A DNA stretch of 17,500 nucleotides. Source: Neocallimastix lanati (nom. inval.). Its lineage: Eukaryota; Neocallimastigomycota; Neocallimastigomycetes; Neocallimastigales; Neocallimastigaceae. Of the stretch, positions 1 to 13,322 are shown in pieces. The DNA is taken from NCBI GenBank assembly GCA_016946835.1, contig JACVTC010000006.1:1042501-1060000 (forward strand), written 5' to 3'. The position numbers and the translations under genes were made by a program. The notes beneath the pieces are model-generated. The model did not search any database. It saw only the letters and a list, made by a program, of their open reading frames with translations, and had not been told where the DNA came from. The stretch's first letter is position 1; each line of letters begins with the position of its first letter.

Positions 1-1144
1 TTTCCAACTATTTTATATATTATATTATATATATATATATATTATATAAATTTTAGAGTAAATTTGTATTTAATAAATATATTTGAAATTTTAGTTAATA
101 TTTATATAAATAAATGGATTATTTAACTATATAAAAATCTATATAATAAATATAATTATACCTGTTGAACATCCCCAACTTTAAAAGGTAGATGAGTACC
201 TACATGAAACATTATTTCATAACCTTGCCATTTAGTATAGACTGAATTATTACCAGTTTGACCCTCTATCAATAATATTAATTATTATTATCATGAATAT
301 ATAAATAAATAATTAATTAATTAATTAATTAATTAAATGAAATAAAAATAAAAATTAATAAAAATTTTTACTGTGATAAATTTTATATAATATATATTAT
401 ATATTGTCATATAATATAATATATAATATTTATACCATTCACATCTAAACCAGCTCTATATCCTTTCCAACCTTTTAGCTCTATTGTTTCACCTAAGAAA
501 TTCAAAAATTGTTTATAATCCTCAGATGCATTTTCTTTTAAGGCAATTAATAAAGTTAATAGATATATTTTATATATTAATTATTATTATTATTATTAAA
601 AATAAAATTAAAATGAAAATAAAAATTAAAATTAAAAAAAGAATAAAAAATAAAAAATAAAAAAATAAAAAATAAAAAATTAAAAAAATAAAATAAAAAT
701 GTAAATAAATAAATATGTAATAAAATAAACAAATATGTAAATAAATAAATAATTTTATTATTTATTTTTTACCAAGTTGATTTGAAAACATTTCAGATTC
801 GGTACATTGATTACATTTTAAATAAGCTACCCCAATTTTATAACTTTTAATGACTTGTCTCTCTTCCATTGCTAGTAGTTCATTTGGTATATTTGGATTT
901 TTACATTGCTTTAGCATATCTATTGGTATAGTGGAAGAAACTGCTTTAATTACATTATTTAGAGTTGGACCTAAACCAAATAATTTTCGATACCATTGAA
1001 CTGGAACATTATCTTCCCCTATTCCAAGACGTTCACAACCCTTTTTATTAATTATTATAATTAATATTAAAGTTTTTTTTTTTTTTTTTTAATAAAATAT
1101 TTAAAATACATTATTTTTTTTCCTTTATTTTTAAATAATAAACA

Positions 1145-1201
<57 letters not shown>

Positions 1202-1935
1202 ACAACACACAACAAAATAAAATGAAAAAAAAAAAAATATTAAAAAAAAATAAAAAAAAATAAATAAATCTATATAATATATGTATTCCTTCAGGATTAT
1301 TCTATTCTATTTCCTACTCTTTGATTTATTATTAAGATAAATGTAAATCTTTAATCTATCATATTTTATTTTATTTTATTTTATTTTTCCATAACATTTA
1401 CTTTTTATCCATTATATTTATTATATATATATATATATGAAAATTATTATTATCATTTATTATTATTACTTATTATTATTAGTTACCTGTTTTGTCCTAT
1501 ATAAAATTTTATATGAGTTTCCATCTTTTATAACAGATACAGCTACTGGACCAACTGGTGTATCTCCACCTAAAAAATTTGCATGAGCTATATTGTTTCA
1601 AATTATTTCATAAAAAAAAAAAAAAAAAATAGAAATAAAAATAAAAATAAAAAAAAAAAAATAAAAATAAAATAAAATAATTATAATTATTAAATATATC
1701 AGCTTACAGTGTCATAATATATATAAGAATATATATTAAAAAATAAAAAAAAAATTTTTTTTGTTTTATTTTTTTTTTTTTAATAATTACCTTTTCCAAA
1801 AAAATTATCACGATACCATATTATATCTTTTTCACATTCTTGTAATAAAGATTCTTGAACACTTGTAATTTTTGACCCTGGTTGAGTTTTCAGAGGTCTA
1901 AAATCTGAATTTGAATCATTAACTAATTCTGACAT
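1..1935 (-). CDS. Rap-GAP domain protein (Rap1GAP/SIPA1-like), 5' part, partial at window edge
   Basis: GTPase-activating protein predicted to speed GTP hydrolysis by a Rap-type small G protein, in signalling to adhesion, polarity or growth. Exons (minus): 1935-1791, 1587-1487, 1040-773, 534-436, 265-162, 7-1 (cut by the edge). All junctions stay in phase and give 241 residues. Blocks matching the Rap-GAP family in order: WYRDNFFGK (40-48) then GPVAVSV (61-67); [11 protein letters not shown] (148-158) and ESEMF (163-167); [18 protein letters not shown] (181-198) then [12 protein letters not shown] (208-215) and [11 protein letters not shown] (220-230); DVQQLE (236-241). QQLE leads into the usual RKRHIGND segment with the catalytic asparagine, which falls outside the window. 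TG..SVYT and EIMFHV favour RapGAP over TSC2/RalGAP types. The GAP domain starts near residue 40, so the N-terminus is short. ATG 1935 is the first in-frame ATG after a TAG at 1998-1996, with A at -3. Introns are 203, 446, 238, 170 and 154 nt. The family call is firm; the substrate is inferred. Confidence 0.9.
1147..1197. repeat. (AAT)n microsatellite in RapGAP intron 2
   Basis: Perfect AAT run of about 17 units inside the 446-nt second intron, which is the longest intron in the window. The rest of that intron is A/T homopolymer plus a somewhat more complex stretch at 1270-1400 that gave no exon compatible with the flanking phases. Confidence 0.9.
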
Positions 1936-2193
1936 TTTATTATTATTATTATTGTTGTTGTTGTTGTTGTTATTTTTATCTTCTTCTATTATTTTCTAAT
2001 ATAATTCTATTAAGTCTATTTTTTTTTTTTTTTTTTTTTAATATATATAAATATCAAATAAATCTTTCGGTAATAATAATATATACACAAATATTGTATT
2101 TGGATTTATAAAATTATTACCAAATAAAAACAAGTTTTTTAAAAAAATTTAATAAATAAAAATAAATATATTTTTATTACTGTTATAATTGTA
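1936..2193 (-). promoter_or_regulatory. 5' flank of the RapGAP gene
   Basis: Immediately upstream of the ATG (reading on the minus strand) lie six AAC and five AAT triplets, in frame with the start. They are closed upstream by an in-frame TAG at 1998-1996, with no ATG between. A 21-nt T run (2019-2039 on the plus strand) lies just beyond. No specific promoter element can be picked out because any TATA-like match is uninformative in this composition. This is probably the 5' UTR and core promoter, by position only. Confidence 0.4.
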
Positions 2194-4380
<2,187 letters not shown>

Positions 4381-4526
4381 TTTATTATTTATTATTTATT
4401 ATTCCATTATTTATTTAATATTTAATATTTAATATTTAATATTTAATATTTATTTATTATTTATTATTTATTATTTATTATTTATTTATTTATTACTTAT
4501 TTATTTATTTATTTATTATTTATTAC

Positions 4527-4565
<39 letters not shown>

Positions 4566-4619
4566 TTATTTATTATTTATTATTTATTATTTATTATTTA
4601 TTATTCAATTATTTATTTA
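4381..4619. repeat. Heptamer array (TTATTTA)n, inverse orientation, with variants
   Basis: A degenerate array whose main unit TTATTTA is the reverse complement of a rotation of AATAAAT, the unit of the arrays near 15 and 17 kb. It contains a sub-block of about five AATATTT units (about 4418-4450) and a (TTTA)n block (about 4495-4565). It ends in TTATTCAATTATTTAT, the reverse complement of the TTGAATAATAAAT motif that recurs in the other arrays. In the UTP4/RapGAP sense direction it reads (AATAAAT)n. Confidence 0.85.
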
Positions 4620-5770
4620 CATTTTTATTAATTTATTCATTTATTTACATTCTTATTAATTTATTTATTTAATAATATGGAAATAATGGCATAAATTCTA
4701 AAATTAGTAAAAATTAATTATTATTATAATTTTTTTTTTTTAAAGTTAAGAATTAAAAATTAAAAATTAAAGTTAAAATTAAAATTAAAAAATAAAAAAA
4801 AAATTAAAAAAATGAAAAAAATGGTTATAATTAAATAATAATAATTAAAATTTGGTATAAATTAAAATTTAATTAGATGTAATACATTTTTTATTTTATT
4901 TTAAAAAAAAATATTAATAAATAGGACCAAATCTTTTTTTTTTTTTATTTTTTTTTTTTTTTTATATTTCATTTCATTTCATATAGTATTATTAAATGTA
5001 TTCTACCTATATTAAATATTTTTGAGATTTAATAATTCAAAGATATAATTATTATTAATAACTGGCTTCATTTAACTTTAATAAATCTCTTAATTTGGTC
5101 TTAGTCCATAAACAATTTTAATAATAAATCATAACAAGTTATTTTATTATGAAATAAAATTATAATTAAATTATCAATGGGAATATTAATGAGAAAGAAA
5201 GTAATGAAAAATGTTAAAAAAAAAAAAAAAAAGAAATAAAAAAAAAATAAAAATATAAATATAAAAATAAAATAATAATAATAATAGTAATAGAATAGAA
5301 ATATTATTATAAACCTATAAATTGTATTATTAATTCAAAAATAATATATATCTTATATTTTAATTAATATAATATATTATAATACATATATATTTTATAA
5401 ATATTTTTTTTTTTTTTTATAAAAATTTTTAATCCTAATATATAAAATTTAAATTATAAAAAATATACCTATAATTATACTATTTTTTTATTTTATCATT
5501 TTATTTTTCAATAATTTATTCTCCATTGAATGATTAAGTAGACATACATATCAAAAACAATATATGAATGAATATAAAAAATAATATTATAAAATAAAAA
5601 TTATATAAAAAAATATATTTTATATGTAATTTACTAATATATATAATAAATATATATATATAATTTATTAAATACATAAAATAAAAAATATATATGGAAT
5701 GTTGAGTAGTATTAATGCATTAAAATGCATATATTGTTTTCTTTCTTTGATTTATTTTTCTGAAAAAAAA

Positions 5771-5804
<34 letters not shown>

Positions 5805-6281
5805 TATAAACTAAATATTAAACTTTAAAATTTAATTTTATTAAATAAAGAAAAAAAATTTTTTTTTTGGTCATATTTCATCTTTAAATTATTACCTTGC
5901 AATTATTAATAATAATAAGGAATATAAGAAAAAAAATATAATATTGTTAATGGTTATAATAAAGAATATATATTTTATTATACATAAAAATAATCTTTTT
6001 TTTTTTTTTTTATTTTTATTTTATTTTTATTTTATTTTTAATATCATTCCTTAATTTACTGAATAAACTTATTGTATATCCTGTTAAGTATATCCAAACT
6101 CATTTTGATTATTTATAAATTATAATAAATATATATAGTATATAAAATATAATAAAATATAATATATAAACTTTTGTTTTATTCATTCATTTATTTAAAA
6201 AAAAAAAAAAATAACCTTTAATATGCTTTAAATTCAAAATAAAAGAAAAGAAATAAAAAATAAAAAATAAAAAACAGAGAA
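4620..6281. other. AT-rich intergenic DNA, no gene seen
   Basis: Homopolymers, a 26-nt A run at 5763-5788 followed by TA repeats, and short AT-rich stretches. A slightly more complex stretch at 5040-5160 and another at 5500-5575 can be read as short open fragments with stops. Neither is convincing at this base composition. No splice-bounded exon, tRNA or repeat element was recognised. Confidence 0.6.
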
Positions 6282-6599
6282 ATAAAAATAATTAATGAAT
6301 ATAAAGATAATTAATGAATATAAAAATAATTAATGAATATAAAAATAATTAATGAATATAAAGATAATTAATGAATATAAAAATAATTAATGAATATAAA
6401 AATAATTAATGAATATAAAAATAATTAATGAATATAAAAATAATTAATGAATATAAAAATAATTAATGAATATAAAAATAATTAATGAATATAAAAATAA
6501 TTAATGAATATAAAGATAATTAATGAATATAAAAATAATTAATGAATATAAAAATAATTAATGAATATAAAAATAATTAATGAATATAAAAATAAATAT
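6282..6599. repeat. 19-bp tandem satellite, 16 copies
   Basis: The core ATTAATGAAT recurs sixteen times at exact 19-bp steps from 6291 to 6576, with spacer ATAAAAATA. The only variation seen is A to G in the spacer (ATAAAGATA) after copies 1, 4 and 12, so the array is nearly homogeneous. Nineteen is not a multiple of three, so it is not a conserved protein repeat. It lies about 530 bp downstream of the UTP4 stop codon. Confidence 0.97.
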
Positions 6600-6656
6600 A
6601 AAAATATTGAATTGTATAAATAATAGTATTTAAATATAAATATTTTTTTTTTATTG

Positions 6657-6699
<43 letters not shown>

Positions 6700-6886
6700 T
6701 CTTCTTCTAATTTAAATAATATAAAGTAAAAAAAAAAAATTTTTTTTTTTATTTTTTAGAAATTAAATGTTATTAAATTATTAAATAAAAATTTATAAAA
6801 ATAAAAAAAATAAAAAGTAAACAAAAAAAAAAAAATGGTGGTATGATATTATTATTTCATTTTTTCTCTAAAATATTTTTTAAAAT

Positions 6887-6943
6887 ATTAATAGTATATT
6901 AAAAAAAAAAAAAATTCCTTTTTCTTTTAAAAATACTATTAAT
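6887..6943. other. Inverted repeat / potential hairpin downstream of UTP4
   Basis: ATTAATAGTAT at 6887-6897 is the exact reverse complement of ATACTATTAAT at 6933-6943. The interior is an A run opposite a T-rich run, so pairing can extend well beyond the 11-bp arms. It sits about 190 bp past the UTP4 stop codon in that gene's direction. It could be part of the 3' end region or simply an AT palindrome; the sequence does not decide. Confidence 0.6.
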
Positions 6944-6970
6944 GATATGTAGTTTTATGTATAAACAAAT

Positions 6971-6971
<1 letters not shown>

Positions 6972-7019
<48 letters not shown>

Positions 7020-7070
7020 TTAAAATATAATAAAATAAAATAAAATATCTAAAAAAAAATGAAAAGTATA

Positions 7071-7107
<37 letters not shown>
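6972..7107. repeat. Homopolymer block 3' of UTP4: T33-A15 and A34
   Basis: Thirty-three T (6972-7004) abut fifteen A (7005-7019), and a further 34-nt A run spans 7074-7107. In the UTP4 sense direction the A34 run is a T34 tract beginning 22 nt after the stop codon, so it is probably in the 3' UTR. The first AATAAA hexamer I find on the minus strand after the stop is near 6753-6748. Confidence 0.85.
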
Positions 7108-7108
<1 letters not shown>

Positions 7109-7129
7109 ACAATATAATTAATTCCCCCC

Positions 7130-8011
7130 TTAAGTACCATATTTGTGTCTGTAGAAGTTTTGTGGAAGTTTTTCTAAAATGGAGAACCATGGTCTTTCCA
7201 CAATAACACTTTCATTTTCATTTACATAATCCATAAACATAACTTGTTTATAACGAGTAACTACAGAGAAATGATAATTTTGCTTTAATTTTTTAAATTC
7301 ATTCTTTTCATTATCCTCGGTATTAACTAAAGCTCTTGCATTTTCTAATACATTAACATCATTATTTTCATTTAAACGACGTTTACGATTTGTAGTTTGA
7401 ACATTAATTGGTTTTGATAAATCAATTTGACATATATATTCAGAAGACCATAAGGTCATTGTATTTGGTTCAGAAATATTAAAACTGACCCCCATAATTT
7501 TTGATTTTTCATTAAGTTTTAAGAAAGCTTCTGGAAGTTTATTAAGATACTCTTTAGTCCAATTAGCAAATCCTTTTTCTTCAACATCATAAATAAAGAA
7601 TTCATTAGATAAACAAGTAACAACAATAGTTGCTGATAATGGATGGAAACTAACAGATGTATGGAATGATGAAAAAGTAGGTAATTTTGAATGATACTAT
7701 TTTTTTTTTTTTATATTATTATTATTAATAGTAATAATAGTAGTAGTAGTAATAATAATAGTAGTAGTAGTAAGTAGTATTAATTATAATCAAATATAAT
7801 ATTAAAATTGTTGATATATTAAAATATTGATGTATTTTATAAATGTTTATATAAAAAAAAATAATAATAATTAATTAAAAAATAATTTTATATTAATAAT
7901 TAGAATTTAATATAATAAATTATTTTAATATTAATTTTTTATATTTAAGTATTTATTATCGATATATATTTAAATATAGATAAAAAAAAAAAAAAGGAAA
8001 AAAGGAAAAAA

Positions 8012-8079
<68 letters not shown>

Positions 8080-9544
8080 TACCAATAAAGTATCTAAATT
8101 AAAGACATAAATATTATTATTTGTATCACCAGAAGCCAACCATTGACTATCACTACTAATTGCTAATGAACATATGGTACAATCGGAAGTACCATTATTA
8201 TGTTGTTCAAATTCCTTTAAAAGAATAATATCATATTCATTTTCATCTTCTTCAACAGCATCATCATTTTCCATTTTATTATCACTATATTTCTTTTCAA
8301 CATTTGATAAATCTAAAACATATATTATAGAATTTATACCAGCAACAATTAATTTAGTTGAACATGGAGTAAATAATAATTTATGAGCCCCTGGTATTTG
8401 TAATTTTTCAATTTCCCTAACTTTATTGATTTCAACCTTTGTGGATTTCTTTTATTTATTAATATATAAATTATTTAAAAATTATTAATATTATTTATTA
8501 TTATTATTATTATTATTATTTAATATATGTTTTTATATATTAATAACATTATATTTTATATTAAATAATAATTTTCTATAAAAAAAAAAAAAAAAAAAAA
8601 AAAAGTATGTACTTCATTATATTTAATATGGAATAATTTAATTTCTTCAATTGTTGAAACAGCAATCCATGAACCATTCTGGGAAATAGTTGAAGATATT
8701 ATATTATTATCATTCTATTATTAATATGAATATTATTGTTGTTATGTTATATATATATTTTATATTAATTTTATTGTTGTTATATTATTTATATATATTT
8801 ATATTATTGTTGTTATTAATATATATATATTAATAAATATATGATATTAATTATGAAATTGAAATTGATATACAAAATGTTTAAATTAATAAATATATTT
8901 AATATAATTACATTTATAAATTTTATTTTAATAAAAAAATAAAGAAAAAAATTTTTTTTTTTTTTTTTTTTTTTTTTATACATTATATTTATATTATTTA
9001 TTTATACCTTTAAATTTAAGGCTAATAATTTTTTATTCATTTTTTCAAATTCAAGTTGTGTACCTAAATGTAATTTTTCTTTACCATGTGGAACAACTAT
9101 TTCATATATTTTTGGTTTTTATTTTATTTATTATATATACATATAATTTATAAAATTAAATAATAATTAATTTAAAACATTTAAAAAAAAAAAATAATAA
9201 TAATAATAATAATTATAATAAAAAATAAAACTAAAAAGCCTATATTTATATTTCATTTAAAATAATAAATAAATAAAAGCAATAATTAATAGAGAAATTA
9301 AAAATTCTTACTGTCACCAAGTTTCCATAATTCAATTGTATTATTTAATTGACACATCATTAATTTTTTACTTTTTGATAATTGAATAAGTGGTTTAGAT
9401 GGGAAGGATTGTAAGTGAATCACCTTTCCGAATGGGAATGAATTTAATTCACAAGTAACAACCGTAGTATCAACACCTTTAATATAAATTATTATTAATT
9501 ATTCATATCCATGAAAAAAAAAAAAAAATTATATTAATAATAAC

Positions 9545-9585
<41 letters not shown>

Positions 9586-10405
9586 TAATAATATTAATAA
9601 TAAATTATTTTATAATAAAAAAAAATATATAAAAATTATATGAATAATAAATAATAATAATTTTAAATATAATAGTAATTTCCTTTTTGGAGAAAAAAAA
9701 TAGTATAATAAGATTATTTAAAAATATTTATATAATTACCTCCAGAAAGTAATGTATTATATTGTTCACAAACAATTAATGATCTTACATCATGAGAATG
9801 ATAACGTCTTTCACCAGCAACAACCCATTGTTCCTTACTCTTTCTACCTTTTTGATTAGTATTAGTAACAGTTGAAAAACGAACAATTTTTCTATCAACA
9901 CCAGATGAAAATACATAAGCACCATCTTCAGTAGAAGTTAAACAAAGTACATCTGCTTTATGAACTTCTTTATATCCTTTAATTAAAGTACCCATTTTAC
10001 TATCCCAAAATTGAACATTACCTAAAGAATCACCACTAACAATAGTACCATTTCTTAATTTTTTAAAAAAAAAATAATAATAATAATTATAAATAAAAAA
10101 ACAAAAAATACAAAATATATATATATATATAAAATAATAAAATAAATAATAAATAATTAATATATAAATAAATAAATAAATTTAATAAAAATTTAATATT
10201 ATTTTTCTTATTTTTTTTTCAATAATTGAAGTTATGTATTTACTTTAAAGCTTCTAGTGCCCAAACAAGAGTATCTTCACCACGAATTTTATCAACAGTA
10301 ATTCTACGAGAAATTTGACCTTTATATACGCATAATATATAAACATTATATAAATATCAAATATTAATCAACAACAACAACAACAACAATAATAACAATA
10401 ATAAA

Positions 10406-10454
<49 letters not shown>

Positions 10455-10737
10455 TTTAATATATAATTACCTGATTTAACATCAAGACAATGAATAATAC
10501 TAACAGATGAACCTGAAATAATTGAATTATCATCATAGGACCATGTTAACGAAAGAATTCTTCCATCTTGACGATCTAATGAACGCATGTATTCTAAATT
10601 ACCATCAGCGATATCAAATAAACGAATACAACCATCTTCACATCCAACAGCTAAAACTGTTCCTTTATGATTAACAGCTGCACACCAAACTGGGCCACCA
10701 TTTGAACTAACTTCATTCTATAATCCAAAATTTTTTT

Positions 10738-10768
<31 letters not shown>

Positions 10769-11558
10769 TATTATTATTGTTGTTATTGTTATTATTATTA
10801 TTATCATCATCATTAATCATTATAATTGTTTTTATTATAATAATTGTTTTTATTATTATAATTATTTTGATAATTATCATTACTATTATTATTATTATAT
10901 TTTTTTATTTAATATTCATTTTCATTATTATAGTTTAATGTAAAATTTAAAATGTATAACACATATATATAATATACCTTTGGTAATAAAGTATGAATAT
11001 CATATTCAGTAATTAAACCATTTAAACCAGAAATGAAAAGTCTTGGTTCTTGAAGAAGTTGTTGTTTTAATAATTTTTCGCGTTCTTTTTGAGAAAGATT
11101 TTCATCATCATCTTCTGTAATAACATTTTGATGAGACCAAACCACTGTTTCAACTGATTGATTTGAACCACCAGGAATTGTCTTTTATTATTATAATTAT
11201 TATATTCATATAATAAAATTAAAAATTATTTAAATTATTTTTATAATCTTCAATTAATATATACTTTTTTTTTTTTTTTTTGTTACTTAATTAAATTTTA
11301 TATTATTATATATATATGTAAATTTTATATATATATATAATAATTTTAACATAAAATATTTTTTAAATTTTCATTTTTAAATAAATGGGTATATACCTTT
11401 TTTAAAAACCATCCTTCCTTTGGATCCCAAATATCTATATCACCATTTTCACGACCACATGCTAATAAAGTATATGGTTTATATGTATTTGGAGTTAATG
11501 CTAAGCAATTAATTGCTGATGGAACATAATTCACAAAACGACAACGATGTAATTCCAT
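7130..11558 (-). CDS. UTP4: U3 small nucleolar RNA-associated protein 4 (Utp4/Cirhin), complete, ten exons
   Basis: Nucleolar WD40 protein of the t-UTP/UtpA complex, which binds nascent pre-rRNA and starts small-subunit processome assembly. Exons (minus): 11558-11397, 11181-10978, 10717-10471, 10319-10244, 10053-9740, 9476-9312, 9096-9008, 8714-8613, 8448-8083, 7696-7130. They join in phase to 763 residues, near yeast Utp4 (776) and human Cirhin (686). The N-terminus HRCRFVNYVPSAI (4-16) matches Cirhin. WD-like blade ends include GDIDIWD (39-45), SGLNGLITEYD (105-115), GCEDGCIRLFD (147-157), SGDSLGNVQFWD (236-247), NTIELWKLGD (380-389) and WLASGD (556-561), consistent with two propellers. HSHDVRSL (315-322) and the C-terminus (YKQVMFMDYV, VIVERP, final YGT) are diagnostic. 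Charged insertions lie at 72-99 and 504-524; NRKRR (678-682) is a possible nuclear signal. The start is fixed by TAA three codons upstream, with A at -3 and G at +4. TAA stop 7132-7130 is followed by six G. Introns are 151-386 nt. Confidence 0.95.
8013..8080. repeat. (AAT)n microsatellite at the 5' splice site of UTP4 intron 9
   Basis: About 22 AAT units end two bases from the donor: in gene sense the intron starts GTA and runs straight into (ATT)n. The phase-0 frame stays open across it, so a retained intron would add V, a long isoleucine run and a Phe-rich tail before a stop at 7945. The exon ends at 8083 after NLDTLL. Confidence 0.9.
9541..9600. repeat. AAT-rich microsatellite in UTP4 intron 5
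   Basis: AAT units with occasional AAC inside the 263-nt intron 5 (9739-9477). The exon boundaries on either side are defined by continuity of the Cirhin-like protein (GG at residues 334-335, then VDTTVV). Confidence 0.85.
10370..10453. repeat. AAC/AAT microsatellite in UTP4 intron 3
   Basis: CAA units (about 10370-10389) grade into AAT units up to the 5' splice region of the 151-nt intron 3 (10470-10320). In gene sense this is (ATT)n followed by (GTT)n. Read through in frame it would give isoleucine and then valine runs ending at 10364. Confidence 0.85.
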
Positions 11559-11640
11559 GATTTCTATTTATATTATTGTATTTAAAAAAAAAAAAAATAT
11601 ATATATATATATATTTGTATAAAAATAAATTTATTAAATT
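11559..11640 (-). promoter_or_regulatory. 5' flank of UTP4
   Basis: Reading upstream from the ATG: the context GAAATC before ATGG, an in-frame TAA at 11570-11568, then a T tract and a (TA)n stretch (about 11598-11612). These would be the 5' UTR and core promoter by position. No specific factor site can be claimed in such AT-rich sequence. Confidence 0.35.
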
Positions 11641-12442
11641 ATTCATTGAGTATTTATATTTAATTTGATTTGATTTAAAATTCCAGAAAATAATAATATT
11701 CCGTTAATATTATTTTTTATTATTTAATTTTTATTATACCAAAAAATAATAATAAATAATAATAATTATAACAATAATAATTATAATAATAATTTCTCAA
11801 TTCGGTTATTGATTTATTATTAAAATAAAATTATTGAAATAAATAATTTATGTTGTTACATATTAAAATTATTATATTTATAAAATTTTAATAAAAAATT
11901 CTTCATAATTCATATTTCAATATAACTAATTATAATAAATGATATAATTTTATAAATTTCTTGTTTTATTTAATAATAAAATATTTATATATTATAAATG
12001 TTCCTATTTAAATTATATATATATATATAAAAATGTGTTGTATATTTATTTAATATATAAAAATTTACCTTTTAAAATTTTAAATATTGTAATTAATAAT
12101 TAATAATTTTTTATTTTATTTTAATATAATGTATATAGGAAAGTTTCAATTTTAATGTTACGAATTTTAAGATTGAAATGTAATTTCTTAAACAATTATA
12201 TATAATTTTATGATTGAACTACTTCAAGGTATATTTTAATTTAAAATATTTAATATAAAATGTATTATTAATATTATTATTATTTTATTAAAATAATTAT
12301 GAATAAAGGAAAAAAATATATATCATAGAAGAACTATTAATGTATATTTCAATATTAAAATGTTTTCTTTGCTTTTCTTTTTTTTTTCCTTTATTATTTT
12401 TATCTATTAATAATTAAAAATATTAAAATAATAATTTAATAA

Positions 12443-12481
<39 letters not shown>

Positions 12482-13260
12482 AGAAGTATCTTTTTAAATT
12501 ATGATTGGCTATATTTTAATATGTAAAAAGAAAAATTTTTTTTAATATTATATATTTATTTAGAAAAAAAAAAAAAAGGTTTATATATAATATAATAAAA
12601 TAATAATTTATTTTTATTATTTTATTAATATTATTATTATTTTATTTTATTATTCACATTGACATGCAAACCATGTTTATTTTTTATTTATAATTAAAAA
12701 CAATGTATATATATTTAACTTAAATAAAAACTATTATAATTTTTATTTTTCTGATTTGATTTTTGATTTTTATTTAAAATTATAATATGAATGATATATA
12801 ATTAAACCCTTAATAAAAATAAAAAAAAAAAATCAAAAATAGTTATAATTAATATTATAATAATCAAAAAAAAAAATAAATAAATATAAATAAAATAAAA
12901 ATAAAAATAAAAATATATATATATAATATTGATAATATTAATAATATTAAATAACAATAAGATAAAAATAATAATAATATTATTATTATTAATATTAATA
13001 ATAAAATATAATATATATAGATATTAATATTTTAATTAAATGATAATTATTCCTTTTTAAAAAAGTATTTAATATTAAATTCAAACAAAAAAATTTATAA
13101 TAAAATAAAATAAATTTTTCAGTATAAATGTTATTTAGATAATATGAAATTTATTTTAATAAAAAAAAAAAAATAAAATTAAATATTATATTATATTTTG
13201 ATGTTTATTTTTATTTTAGAGAATTAAAACAAATAAATATTATTTCATAATATATTATTT

Positions 13261-13322
<62 letters not shown>

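Noticed and set aside
1270-1400. Extra RapGAP exon inside intron 2
   Set aside because: The patch is more complex than its surroundings, but every minus-strand frame has stops, and the family alignment shows no gap needing residues between Q82 and G83.
8174-8386. 70-codon plus-strand open frame
   Set aside because: It is antisense to UTP4 exon 9, whose minus-strand frame matches Cirhin.
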